Shown here: in pieces, positions 31,976 through 39,172 of the stretch
Numbering within the stretch: position 1 is the first letter of the stretch
Layout: the number at the start of each line of letters is the position of its first letter
Assembly (NCBI GenBank): GCA_017554335.1
Contig: JAFZIO010000064.1
Coordinates: forward strand, 1-39,355
Source of the DNA: Bacteroidales bacterium
GTDB lineage: Bacteria > Bacteroidota > Bacteroidia > Bacteroidales > UBA932
Length of the DNA: 39,355 bases
Direction: 5' to 3'
Program-made: the position numbers and the translations under genes
Notes under the pieces: model-generated
Told to the model about the DNA's origin: nothing
What the model saw: the letters and a program-made list of their open reading frames with translations, nothing else
Database searches by the model: none

Positions 31976-32398
31976 ATGTTAAGGATTCCCACAAAGCATC
32001 TCCTTCTTGTCAACGGCCTGCTCTGGACCGCCATCGGCACAAAGATAGCCATCACCGGAGTGCAGCACTACCTGCGTCTGGAAACCATTCCCTGGTGGTA
32101 TTACCTTTTATCCTGTGTGGTATTTGCAGCCTTTTACGTAATGTTTACCGGGGTGGTCCGGAAATACACAGAACGAATAATGGCAATGCAAGAGCCCAGG
32201 ACATCTGTATTTAAAACCTTCAGTCTCAAAGGCTATCTCATAATTGCCTTCATGGTATCCCTGGGCATCACCCTTAAGCGAATCCCGCAAGTGCCGGACT
32301 CCTTCATCGCCTGGTTTTACTGCGGTCTCGGCCCCGGACTCCTTTCTGCCGGAGTACGTTTCATCATCCGGTGGTGGAAATCCATCCACTCTGAATAA
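31976..32398 (+). CDS. Small integral membrane protein, unknown function
   Basis: 140 residues with four hydrophobic segments (about 7-27, 41-62, 78-98 and 108-130) and basic/aromatic loops such as VQHYLRLETIPWWYYLL and VRFIIRWWKS. I do not recognise a named family. It has its own promoter and is divergent from the methyltransferase-like gene. Confidence 0.75.
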   Translation: MLRIPTKHLLLVNGLLWTAIGTKIAITGVQHYLRLETIPWWYYLLSCVVFAAFYVMFTGVVRKYTERIMAMQEPRTSVFKTFSLKGYLIIAFMVSLGITLKRIPQVPDSFIAWFYCGLGPGLLSAGVRFIIRWWKSIHSE

Positions 32399-32461
32399 GT
32401 CGCTCCAGCCTGACGCAAAACAGCCGAATTTGAGTCAAAACAATCAGAAACTATCTCACAA

Positions 32462-32785
32462 CTAGGAGTCTTTCTTTCCGAATAGCTTCTCTGCCCCTTC
32501 CTTCACTTCTTCCGCAAGCTCCTTTGCCTTGTCGGACGCCTTCCCGGCAAACTCGGTAGCCTTGCGGTTCCACTCACTCTCCTTAGCTTTCTTCTCTTCA
32601 GGAGACAGGGCCTGATAGTTTTTTACTTTTCCAACCACCTTTTCAACCTCCTCCTTCACTGCATCAGCAGCTTTTCCGAAAGCCTCTTCAGCCTTTTCGG
32701 CAGCCGCTCTGATCTTCTCCTCAAACGATACTTCTCCGTCTTTGTTGTAATCTCTCGGATCGAAGTCCTGATTCTGCTCGTTCAT
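32462..32785 (-). CDS. EF-hand motif plus LEA-like amphipathic helix protein
   Basis: 107 residues from the ATG at 32785; the longer frame overlaps the upstream phosphatase gene. Residues 7-22 (DFDPRDYNKDGEVSFEEK) form one canonical EF-hand-like loop with D-x-N-x-D-G-x-V-x-F-x-E. The rest is Ala/Lys/Glu-rich amphipathic helix with 11-residue-like periodicity (KAEEAFGKAADAVKEEVEK, KASDKAKELAEEVKEGAEK), like late-embryogenesis-abundant or YtxH-type stress proteins. There is no signal peptide. A calcium-responsive or desiccation/osmotic role is inference. Confidence 0.75.
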   Translation of the reverse strand: MNEQNQDFDPRDYNKDGEVSFEEKIRAAAEKAEEAFGKAADAVKEEVEKVVGKVKNYQALSPEEKKAKESEWNRKATEFAGKASDKAKELAEEVKEGAEKLFGKKDS

Positions 32786-32796
32786 AATTATATTCT

Positions 32797-33240
32797 TTAT
32801 TGATTCAACATTGCCTCGCAGCCCTCCAGCAAGTCCTGGAAGGTGGTTTCGAAATCTCCGGTATACCACGGGTCCGCCACATCGCGGCTGATGCCGGCAT
32901 AGGACATCATCAAGTGGATTTTTCCCTCCGGATCTTCCGGAATGATACGTTTGATCAGCCGCAGGTTCGAGGCGTCCATACATATGATACGGTCGAAGCG
33001 GCCGTAGTCCGCGCGGGTGACCTGCCGCGCACGCTTGCCCGGGTCGAACCACACTCCGTGCTGGTTCAGGCAGCGCTTTGCCGGCGGATATATAGGATTT
33101 CCTGTCTCCTCCGCAGAAACCGCCGCAGACTCGATATAGTATTGGCGTTCAAGACCTTTGGCCTTTACCAGAGCCTTCAGGATGAACTCCGCCATAGCAC
33201 TTCGGCAGATATTACCGTGACAGACGAATAAGACTCTCAT
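32797..33240 (-). CDS. Low-molecular-weight protein-tyrosine phosphatase
   Basis: 147 residues. VCHGNICRSAMAE is the C-x5-R phosphate-binding loop (Cys7, Arg13), and DVADPWYTGDF carries the general-acid Asp. These are the defining residues of the LMW-PTP family. Bacterial members act on phosphotyrosine in polysaccharide kinases or on phosphoarginine; which applies is not determinable. It starts immediately after the YbjQ stop, so both are one unit. Confidence 0.92.
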   Translation of the reverse strand: MRVLFVCHGNICRSAMAEFILKALVKAKGLERQYYIESAAVSAEETGNPIYPPAKRCLNQHGVWFDPGKRARQVTRADYGRFDRIICMDASNLRLIKRIIPEDPEGKIHLMMSYAGISRDVADPWYTGDFETTFQDLLEGCEAMLNQ

Positions 33241-33561
33241 TTATGCAAGCTTGACTGCGGTACCGGAAGCAGTCACCATAAGCATACCGTTGTTCTCTCC
33301 GAGAACTTCATAGTCGATATCTATGCCGACGACGGCATCGGCGCCCAACTGTGCAGCACGATTTGACATCTCCTGCATCGCTTGTTCACGGGCGGCGATA
33401 AGTTCTTCTTCGTAAGACATACTGCGTCCTCCGACGATATTGCGAATGCTGGCTGCAAAGTCTCTTAGGAAATTGACGCCGGAAATCACCTCGCCGAAAA
33501 CTACGCCTTTGTACTCTTTAATTACGTGCCCTTCAACGGAAGGTGTTGTTGTAAGAATCAT
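33241..33561 (-). CDS. YbjQ/UPF0145 family protein
   Basis: 106 residues, the usual size. Start [25 protein letters not shown], middle [34 protein letters not shown], and a small-residue C-terminus match the UPF0145/heavy-metal-binding-like family, which forms ring oligomers. Function is unclear. It abuts the phosphatase gene with no spacer. Confidence 0.88.
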   Translation of the reverse strand: MILTTTPSVEGHVIKEYKGVVFGEVISGVNFLRDFAASIRNIVGGRSMSYEEELIAAREQAMQEMSNRAAQLGADAVVGIDIDYEVLGENNGMLMVTASGTAVKLA

Positions 33562-33603
33562 AATTGATATCTGTTTTTGTTTTGCGAATGCAATTTACGC
33601 ATT

Positions 33604-33697
33604 TTATTGGTTCTTTTCTTGCCCTTTCTTGATTCTACGAATTTCAGAATACAAATACGACCGCTAATACAATCGCAAGGATTAATAACAATTTATC
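33604..33697 (-). pseudogene. Remnant of a duplicate of the small membrane gene at 38716
   Basis: Minus-strand translation gives DKLLLILAIVLAVVFVF and a stop, then in another frame YLYSEIRRIKKGQEKNQ and a stop. Both pieces match the intact gene at 38716-38925 (LLLILAIVLAVVF and MYSEIRSIKKGQEKNQ), but the middle ~100 bp is missing and the frame is lost. It is a decayed, internally deleted copy. Confidence 0.8.
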
Positions 33698-34313
33698 TAA
33701 TAAAATGCATCGGCTCCCACGGCTCATCACCGCGACCGGGCGCTGGTTCACCGCCGGTAGCTTTCAGCAACCAGGCCATATTGTTCGCCAGCGTACGCAT
33801 TGTCTGCAGGCCCTCAGTATCAAGAGCCGCCTGCCCTGGCTCGCGGCCGTAAACTATATTCCAGTACTGCGAAGTCACCACCGGCATATTCATCATCTGG
33901 AAGGGCATGTTAAGAGTCTCGAAGGATGCAGTCGCTCCGCCTCTGCGGCATACTGCAATAGCAGCAGCCGGCTTCCCGGCTATATTGGCTCCGTTTGAAT
34001 AGAACGCCCGCTGGATTATGGAGAGTACGGCGCCGTTCGGTTGCCCCCAATACACCGGCGAACCCACTATCAAAGCATCACACTCTGCAAACTTGGCGCT
34101 TATGCTGTTGCAAACGTCATCATCGAAAACACAAGCTCCCGGATTCTGCTTGCACTTGTTGCACGCAATGCAGCCGCGAATCGGCTTGTTGCCTATCCAC
34201 ACCGTCTCGCTGTCAATTCCGTTCTTCTCCAGCTGCTTTGCCACTTCCGCCAAAGCGATGGATGTATTGCCCTTCGGACGGGGACTTCCGTTAATAAGTA
34301 AAACTTTCATCAT
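33693..34313 (-). CDS. Flavodoxin-fold NAD(P)H-dependent reductase (iron-sulfur flavoprotein-like)
   Basis: 206 residues from MMKVLLINGSPRPKGNT, the FMN phosphate-binding loop; a promoter box lies just upstream, so the longer frame is excluded. GCIACNKCKQNPGACVFDDD is the compact Cys cluster seen in the NADPH-dependent FMN reductase/iron-sulfur flavoprotein group, and VGSPVYWGQPNGAV is the second flavin loop. It probably reduces FMN, quinones or another small acceptor. Confidence 0.88.
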   Translation of the reverse strand: MMKVLLINGSPRPKGNTSIALAEVAKQLEKNGIDSETVWIGNKPIRGCIACNKCKQNPGACVFDDDVCNSISAKFAECDALIVGSPVYWGQPNGAVLSIIQRAFYSNGANIAGKPAAAIAVCRRGGATASFETLNMPFQMMNMPVVTSQYWNIVYGREPGQAALDTEGLQTMRTLANNMAWLLKATGGEPAPGRGDEPWEPMHFIR

Positions 34314-34320
34314 TACAGTA

Positions 34321-34328
34321 CAAAGGTA
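34321..34328 (-). promoter_or_regulatory. -7 box for the flavoprotein gene
   Basis: TACCTTTG on the minus strand, 7 bp before the ATG at 34313. Confidence 0.6.
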
Positions 34329-34497
34329 CTGCTTTTCTCCCAACCCGCAAATCGCTATTTCTTGGGATTGGCCAGCACTACTTTACACCCGATCCCGGAA
34401 TCGCCCCAAAAGAGCCCGATAAAATCAACGCCGCCACTGCAGCAATTATCCCGTATATTCTTATTTTGCAGTTACGCGAAATCAAACGACAAACAAT

Positions 34498-34947
34498 ATG
34501 ACACTCGAACAGCAAATCCAGGAAGCCATCAAGGAGGCAATGAAAGCCAAAGACCACGTGGCTATGAACGCAGTACGCGCCATCAAGGGCGAGATTCTCC
34601 TCTTCAAAACCGCAGAGGGCGGCAGCAAGGAGGTCACCGACGGAGACGTCCTCAAGATGATCCAGAAACTCGTCAAGCAGCGCAAGGAAGCCGCCGAGCA
34701 GTACGTGGCCGCCGGCCGCCAGGAGCTTGCCGACAACGAACTCGCCGAAGCCTCCGTCATGGAGAAATTCCTCCCCAAGCAGCTCTCCGTGGAGGAAGTC
34801 GAAGCCAAAGTCAAAGAGATAATCGCCCAGCTCGGCGCCACCTCCATCAAGGACATGGGTAAGGTAATGGGAGCCGCCAACAAAGCCCTCGCCGGCCTCT
34901 CCGACGGCCGCACCATCTCCACCATCGTCAAGAACCTCCTGGCATAG
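34498..34947 (+). CDS. GatB/YqeY domain protein
   Basis: 149 residues, typical YqeY length. Begins with the helical MTLEQQIQEAIKEAMKAKD and contains LKMIQKLVKQRKEAAEQYVAAGRQELADNELAE, then EKFLPKQLSVEEVEAKVKEII. It resembles the tRNA-binding tail domain of the amidotransferase subunit GatB, but stand-alone members have no firm function. It ends 15 nt from the convergent gene at 34963. Confidence 0.9.
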   Translation: MTLEQQIQEAIKEAMKAKDHVAMNAVRAIKGEILLFKTAEGGSKEVTDGDVLKMIQKLVKQRKEAAEQYVAAGRQELADNELAEASVMEKFLPKQLSVEEVEAKVKEIIAQLGATSIKDMGKVMGAANKALAGLSDGRTISTIVKNLLA

Positions 34948-34962
34948 CATGTGCGGCGTTTT

Positions 34963-35352
34963 TTATTCATCCCCGTTCATCTTTGCCTCAATCTTATTCA
35001 GCGTCTTGAAGAACCGTCCGGTCGCGACAGCCGGTCCCATAAACAGGACGCCGAATGTGTTCCATCCGAACATATGCCACCAGGATGTGTACGGACCCTC
35101 GATGTCAAGGTCAACGGCTTTGGCTTTCAGCTCCTCGGCGATGTTCGCCATCCAAACGAGCGTATAGATAAACAGCGTTGGGATTCCCAGCAGATACGCC
35201 ACCCAATACCGCTGAGTCCTTCGTCCCAAGATGTAGTCCAACTCCTCCTGCAGCCCGCTCAGCGGCATATAGAACAGGAAAAACAGCCCGGCCGTACAAA
35301 AATCAATCAAGCCGAACAAAAACCCCGGTCTGTTGGTATGCCTGAATCTCAT
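34963..35352 (-). CDS. Small membrane protein (DUF4234-like)
   Basis: 129 residues with hydrophobic segments at about 10-28, 49-68 and 95-110. The pattern YWVAYLLGIPTLFIYTLVWMANIAEELKAKA resembles the DUF4234 family. It overlaps the upstream gene by 4 nt (ATGA-type), so the two are coupled. Function unknown. Confidence 0.7.
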   Translation of the reverse strand: MRFRHTNRPGFLFGLIDFCTAGLFFLFYMPLSGLQEELDYILGRRTQRYWVAYLLGIPTLFIYTLVWMANIAEELKAKAVDLDIEGPYTSWWHMFGWNTFGVLFMGPAVATGRFFKTLNKIEAKMNGDE

Positions 35353-35750
35353 TTGGAACGCATGCAGATGACTGCTGCTACCGCTTCAATCAACCCAAAT
35401 ACGAAATATATGTTGCTGATGGGGTTGAAGCCCCACACCCACCATTCCAACACAATCCAGAGCATCAAGATTATGCCGCAGGCGAGTGTTGCCCAATATG
35501 CCAACGGATGCTTCTTAATCAGCATCAGCGCCGCCAGGAACTGTGTGAGTCCGTTAACTGCCAGCAATGCAAACCCCGAAGGTATGAAATCCTTGAAGAA
35601 GATATCCGGCCAAGGCATCTTCGCCCTCAGTAAATCCAACATCGGAGCTCCGCCCCAGCCGTTCCCGGAAGGATCTACCCACATCATAACAGCACCGCCT
35701 ACCGCACCGATGGCGATGAATAACGTCAAAACAATCAGAAACTTTCTCAT
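35349..35750 (-). CDS. Small integral membrane protein, unknown function
   Basis: 133 residues from MRKFLIVLTLFIAIGAVGG, with four hydrophobic segments and a Trp-rich stretch (WIVLEWWVWGFNPISNIYFVFG). The longer frame overlaps the small gene at 35759-35911. I recognise no named family beyond general small membrane proteins of Bacteroidetes. It is the middle gene of a three-gene coupled unit. Confidence 0.75.
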   Translation of the reverse strand: MRKFLIVLTLFIAIGAVGGAVMMWVDPSGNGWGGAPMLDLLRAKMPWPDIFFKDFIPSGFALLAVNGLTQFLAALMLIKKHPLAYWATLACGIILMLWIVLEWWVWGFNPISNIYFVFGLIEAVAAVICMRSK

Positions 35751-35758
35751 TATCTCAG

Positions 35759-35911
35759 TTACTTTGAAATGAACGTCCCTTCCGGGTGCTCCGTCTGCCA
35801 TTTCTTTTCAATTTCAGACCCCGGACGGGTATAGAGATAATCACAGCAGGCGTCACCGGTGGCCAATGACACAACGGCGTAAACCGCCAAATCCATAAAT
35901 CCGATTTTCAT
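35759..35911 (-). CDS. Small membrane-associated protein, 50 aa, unrecognised
   Basis: 50 codons starting MKIGFMDLAVYAVVSLATGD and ending GTFISK, with one hydrophobic stretch and a charged tail (EIEKKWQTEHPEG). Its stop lies 8 nt before the start at 35750. Reading-frame integrity and spacing are the only support; I do not recognise the family. Confidence 0.55.
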   Translation of the reverse strand: MKIGFMDLAVYAVVSLATGDACCDYLYTRPGSEIEKKWQTEHPEGTFISK

Positions 35912-35970
35912 AATAGAATTTTTGAACGCACAAAGATACTAAGAAAAAGCCTTAATCTCATTTTTGCCTT

Positions 35971-36006
35971 GTGACGTGATTCTGGAGGTCTCCACAGTCA
36001 CGTCAC
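35971..36006. repeat. Near-perfect palindrome, copy 2
   Basis: GTGACGTGATTCTGGAG and its partner flank a GT centre. It has one mismatch, and a G-T wobble where copy 1 has T-A. Confidence 0.8.
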
Positions 36007-36097
36007 CTGCTGTTTTCCGGCCAAATACCTCAAAATCGCTCAGCGACGTGACGAAATGGGGTGCGAGAGTCACTTCACGATAACAAGATCATCTCAC

Positions 36098-36122
36098 AAA
36101 AAAAGCCCGCCGAAAGGCGGGC
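36098..36122 (-). terminator. Intrinsic terminator
   Basis: On the minus strand GCCCGCC-TTTC-GGCGGGC is followed by seven T. It would end transcription coming from the gene at 36299-36796. Confidence 0.88.
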
Positions 36123-36150
36123 CTGCAAATCATAAGAAACCGAATAGTCT

Positions 36151-36306
36151 AATACTCTTCCTCGTTAAATAAATGGAGTAGGCACCACAATCAAGTTGTT
36201 ATCAAGTAGTTATACTTGTATTCAAAAACTCGGATAGCCACAGGGGAAGTCTGAGGCAGACCAACAACTTCTAACTGACATGACAGCTCCCATTTTTACT
36301 ATCCCA
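36151..36306. repeat. R2 repeat, copy 1: conserved 3' region
   Basis: About 155 bp resembling 36940-37089, including TCGGATAG-CACAGGGGAAGTC and ACTATCCCA. On the minus strand GGGATAG and CTATCC can close a stem of about 75 nt containing a GTCTG-CCT-CAGAC hairpin. Only short frames exist here, so I treat it as a structured 3' UTR or RNA candidate. Confidence 0.65.
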
Positions 36307-36796
36307 ACCGGTTACACTTTGTAACCACTTCACTTCTCTCTTTTGAAAGCCTGTTTAGGACTAGTATTATGAAATACAGTAGACTTCGGCCCCCGATATA
36401 AATGCTATCAAATATCACACACTCCCGGACACTTTGAATCTGATCCTCAATACTCCATAATGAAAAATGGCGGTCGCCATCACATATCAGATTAGGATAG
36501 TTTGCAATGATTATTATCACTAATGTAAAAGATGCAATATATAGCAGGGCCTGAATAATATAAGGGACAGACACTTTTGGATTAGCTACCTTTATTATCT
36601 GAGCGATACAATCGATGAAAACAAAGAGACAACATATAACAAGGCAGTTCCAATAGAGGTCAAATGCTGAGTTGTTTCCAATACCACCAAGATTATACTT
36701 TTCCAGCACCCCGAAACATATGGTGGTGTATATATAGAACAGAAGGCCTATCAGTCTGGTGACCAATAAGATTCTTTCTATTGTCTTCCATTTCAT
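36299..36796 (-). CDS. Membrane protein, unrecognised, AT-rich
   Basis: 165 residues from the ATG at 36796 (MKWKTIERILLVTRLIG); an ATG at 36820 lies upstream of the promoter box. Three or four hydrophobic segments: about 8-30, 48-68, 79-98 and 137-152. Base composition is clearly AT-richer than the neighbouring genes, and I recognise no family. It is followed by the R2 and R1 repeats carrying a terminator, a layout partly repeated after the gene at 37132. Confidence 0.65.
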   Translation of the reverse strand: MKWKTIERILLVTRLIGLLFYIYTTICFGVLEKYNLGGIGNNSAFDLYWNCLVICCLFVFIDCIAQIIKVANPKVSVPYIIQALLYIASFTLVIIIIANYPNLICDGDRHFSLWSIEDQIQSVRECVIFDSIYIGGRSLLYFIILVLNRLSKERSEVVTKCNRLG

Positions 36797-36800
36797 AATA

Positions 36801-36808
36801 CAAAGATA
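36801..36808 (-). promoter_or_regulatory. -7 box directly before a start codon
   Basis: TATCTTTG on the minus strand, with only four bases before the ATG at 36796. The transcript would be leaderless or nearly so. Confidence 0.6.
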
Positions 36809-36873
36809 GCAATATTTCAAATTGCTTACTATTCCTCTTTTTCCAAGGATAGTCCCGAAGTGGCTAAATTACC

Positions 36874-36902
36874 AAAAACCGCCAAGAGGCCAGCCTCGGC
36901 AG
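36874..36902 (-). terminator. Intrinsic terminator
   Basis: On the minus strand CTGCCGAGGC-TGG-CCTC-TT-GGCGG forms a bulged stem followed by five T. It lies between R2 copy 2 and the next promoter. Confidence 0.7.
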
Positions 36903-36939
36903 TTCTGTAATTAATTTATTTTCAATATGTTATAAAACC

Positions 36940-37089
36940 AATACTCCTCGTTAAAAAAGTGTAGCCTTTGTATGCTGATTATTATCAGCTAGTTATACCT
37001 TTGCTCAAATAATCGGATAGTCACAGGGGAAGTCTGAAGCAGGCTAAGAGCCTCTAATTGACATGGTAACTCCCTATTATACTATCCCA
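36940..37089. repeat. R2 repeat, copy 2
   Basis: Diverged second copy of the 36151-36306 region, about 40 nt after the stop at 37132. It keeps the GGATAG/CTATCC closing arms and CAGACTTCCCCTGTG on the minus strand. The rest of the 36797-37131 gap holds only the terminator and promoter listed separately. Confidence 0.65.
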
Positions 37090-37131
37090 TCTATTATACA
37101 AACCACTTTTGGAAGAATTGATTGGCAGATG

Positions 37132-38115
37132 TCAAAACTGCCATGAATAAGATATTCTTATTTTCGATGGTATGCAAATACCATTGACTTTTGCCGGAAC
37201 CCATCTAGGGCAGCTTTTCAACAGCATTGCTGCCAGGTATTCACCCAATAGAGGGTCATAAGAATTAATTACAGTTGCTTTAGAAACCCATCCGTTGGCA
37301 GAGATGATAAGCTCAATTTCAGATTCACCATCTTCAAATCCTTCCATTTTCGTGATATCCTGAATATTACTCTTGATCCATTGATTCAGATTGACTGAAT
37401 TATCCTCCAGATGAGCCCTTTCTTCAATGTCTTTGTCTGAAGCTATCTGGTAATCAGGAATGACCTCCCTTTGTGCCTTTTCCGGACTGTCCGACCACAA
37501 TTGATAGCTCAAACAATGGAAATAATAGGTGCTATATGGTCCGAATATGACAGTCCCTTTCTCTTTGACAAAATGATTTGATGAGATTTCCAACCTCATA
37601 GGAGTACAATACCGCTTCCAATAATGATGCTCCGGCGTCCAGTTCGGAGATTCCTTGATGATTGTTAATATGCTTTCATCCAAAGATGTCTGCTCTTTGT
37701 CCGAATGATAAGGATTCACTTGGACATCCTGAACTCTTCCATTACTGGATATCATGAATTCGACTGTAAGCCAAAAGCAATATTCTTTATTGTTCTCAAG
37801 CAGGTCTAATATCTTCTTTCCAAACCAATTGCAGAACTCGGTGGGCCCTCCACCCTGAAATGAAGGCTCTGCATGGGTTAACCGAAACGGGATGGGAACC
37901 TCACCAACCATATAGGAAGAGTCAGCATTATGAACGAACAAATAATCACTGTTATTCAAATTAAACTCACGATAATAGTCGTTCCTGGTTGAATCATCCG
38001 TATACGAAATGTCTGTCTGATGCAAATCAATCTTAAGGCAATTCTGATTGGGTATCTGAGCATGAATAGTCGTACAGATACAACAGAACATCAATATGGA
38101 ATACAATCTTTTCAT
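37132..38115 (-). CDS. Secreted protein with two TonB C-terminal-like domains
   Basis: 327 residues from MKRLYSILMFCCICTTIHAQ, a signal peptide cut after HAQ or nearby. Two stretches follow the TonB_C pattern: CFWLTVEFMISSNGRVQDVQV...ILTIIKESPNWTPEHHYWKRYCTPMRLEI, and IELIISANGWVSKATVINSY...LLKSCPRWVPAKVNGICIPSKIRISYSW. There is no membrane anchor of the usual TonB type, so it is more likely a periplasmic TonB-domain-like protein than an energy transducer. AT-rich compared with its neighbours. The reading frame continues upstream without a stop into a GC-rich gene fragment (38116-38328), so a fused product is possible. Confidence 0.7.
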   Translation of the reverse strand: MKRLYSILMFCCICTTIHAQIPNQNCLKIDLHQTDISYTDDSTRNDYYREFNLNNSDYLFVHNADSSYMVGEVPIPFRLTHAEPSFQGGGPTEFCNWFGKKILDLLENNKEYCFWLTVEFMISSNGRVQDVQVNPYHSDKEQTSLDESILTIIKESPNWTPEHHYWKRYCTPMRLEISSNHFVKEKGTVIFGPYSTYYFHCLSYQLWSDSPEKAQREVIPDYQIASDKDIEERAHLEDNSVNLNQWIKSNIQDITKMEGFEDGESEIELIISANGWVSKATVINSYDPLLGEYLAAMLLKSCPRWVPAKVNGICIPSKIRISYSWQF

Positions 38116-38328
38116 TCTTTCAAGGCCGACATCCTCGGCACTCCCGGACCAGTAGCTCTTCTGCCACGTCCCCTTCATCGCATCGTTGAACGCCGTCCGC
38201 GCCTCGTCGAACGCCTTCCGCGAAAAACGGCTCCGCCCGTCACCCCTATCATACGACGAGTCATGGTCATCCCAGAACAACAACAGCAGCACAAACGCCG
38301 CCACCGCACCAATTATCACGTAAATCAT
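38116..38328 (-). pseudogene. Truncated membrane-anchored small gene, fused in frame to the downstream gene
   Basis: 71 codons from MIYVIIGAVAAFVLLLLFWDD, then SRFSRKAFDEARTAFNDAMKGTWQKSYW. One N-terminal membrane helix is followed by a charged region, and no stop codon occurs before the signal peptide of the gene at 38115. It starts 4 nt after the thioesterase stop, so it was the next gene of that operon. GC content drops abruptly at its end. I infer that its original 3' end was replaced. Confidence 0.6.
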
Positions 38329-38332
38329 ATTA

Positions 38333-38716
38333 CTAAGATTTAGCTCCAACCTTCTCTCCGAACTTCTTCTCGTCAATTATAAACCGCTCGTGCGTACCCT
38401 GGCCGACGACAGTGTCACCATCATACACCGCCACCCGGAAAGTAATCTTCCTTCGGTCGATATCGACGACCTCCGATTCGCACCATACCTTATGGCCCAC
38501 CGGCACGGCGCTGTCATGACTGACGTTCACGTGCGTGCCAACTGTCTCCTGGCCTTCCTCCAGATACGGTTTCACCGACGTCCGGCAAGTCTTCTCCATC
38601 AGCGCAATCATCATCGGCGTCGCCAGCACCAGCACCGTACCGCTACCGATATGCTTCGCCGTCACCTCCTCGCTCACAACGAGTTCCAGCCGTCCCTTAA
38701 TTCCATCCTCTACCAT
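38333..38716 (-). CDS. Hotdog-fold thioesterase (fluoroacetyl-CoA thioesterase-like)
   Basis: 127 residues. VTAKHIGSGTVLVLATPMMIALMEKTC and VGTHVNVSHDSAVPVGHKVWCESEV match the FlK-like acyl-CoA thioesterase group, with the Glu of MEKTC and the His of VSHDS as probable catalytic residues. It likely hydrolyses a small acyl-CoA. It overlaps the upstream gene by 1 nt. Confidence 0.88.
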   Translation of the reverse strand: MVEDGIKGRLELVVSEEVTAKHIGSGTVLVLATPMMIALMEKTCRTSVKPYLEEGQETVGTHVNVSHDSAVPVGHKVWCESEVVDIDRRKITFRVAVYDGDTVVGQGTHERFIIDEKKFGEKVGAKS

Positions 38717-38925
38717 TATTGATTCTTTTCTTGCCCTTTCTTGATACTTCGGATTTCAGAATACATAGCAAAGGCTTGCAAAAGCTGCGATACAAACCCC
38801 GCCAGCAAGCCAAGACGGAGCCATTTATTGTCCCCTGTAGAAGGACTAAGCAGTAACGCAGCAAATACGACCGCTAATACAATCGCAAGAATTAATAACA
38901 ATCTACAAAACTTCAGCTTATCCAT
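38716..38925 (-). CDS. Small two-helix membrane protein, unknown function
   Basis: 69 residues from MDKLKFCRLLLILAIVLAVVF, an in-frame choice over upstream ATGs at 38976 and nearby. Two hydrophobic segments (about 7-26 and 36-50) and a basic tail (SIKKGQEKNQ). A broken, deleted duplicate lies at 33604-33697. The sequence ATGCGTAAATTGC upstream also occurs upstream of the YbjQ gene, suggesting a duplicated promoter region. Confidence 0.65.
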   Translation of the reverse strand: MDKLKFCRLLLILAIVLAVVFAALLLSPSTGDNKWLRLGLLAGFVSQLLQAFAMYSEIRSIKKGQEKNQ

Positions 38926-39018
38926 AACAATCCGTATTAACGAACGCAATTTACGCATTATCCGCGACATCATCAACCACCGTCGCTCCAGTCGGGCAGC
39001 TTTATCTCATTTTTGCTT

Positions 39019-39056
39019 GGTGACGTGATTCTGGAGGTCTCCACAGTCACGTCACC
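39019..39056. repeat. 38-bp near-perfect palindrome, copy 3
   Basis: Same arms as copies 1 and 2: one mismatch and one G-T wobble. Confidence 0.8.
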
Positions 39057-39146
39057 TGCTGTTTTCCGACCAAATACCTCAAAATCGCTCAGCGACGTGA
39101 CAAAATGGGGTGCGAGAGTCACTTCACGATAACAAGATCATCTCAC

Positions 39147-39172
39147 AAAAAAAGCCCGCCGGAAAGGCGGGC
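39147..39172 (-). terminator. Intrinsic terminator
   Basis: Minus strand GCCCGCC-TTTCC-GGCGGGC followed by seven T. It would serve a minus-strand gene lying beyond the right edge. Confidence 0.88.

Larger units (their letters stand above)
35956..36166. repeat. R1 repeat, copy at 35956
   Basis: About 211 bp that recur at 39005-39216 with only about eight differences, in the same orientation. It contains, left to right, the GTGACGTGA palindrome (35971-36006), a second GTGAC/GTCAC dyad, a minus-strand terminator (36098-36122), and a box that reads N-E-E-E-Y-stop on the minus strand (36149-36166). Confidence 0.9.

Noticed and set aside
36151-37089. Integron-like attC sites after each minus-strand gene
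   Set aside because: One copy has a GTTAAAT-like end but the other copies do not, there is no matching RYYYAAC partner, and no integrase is seen.
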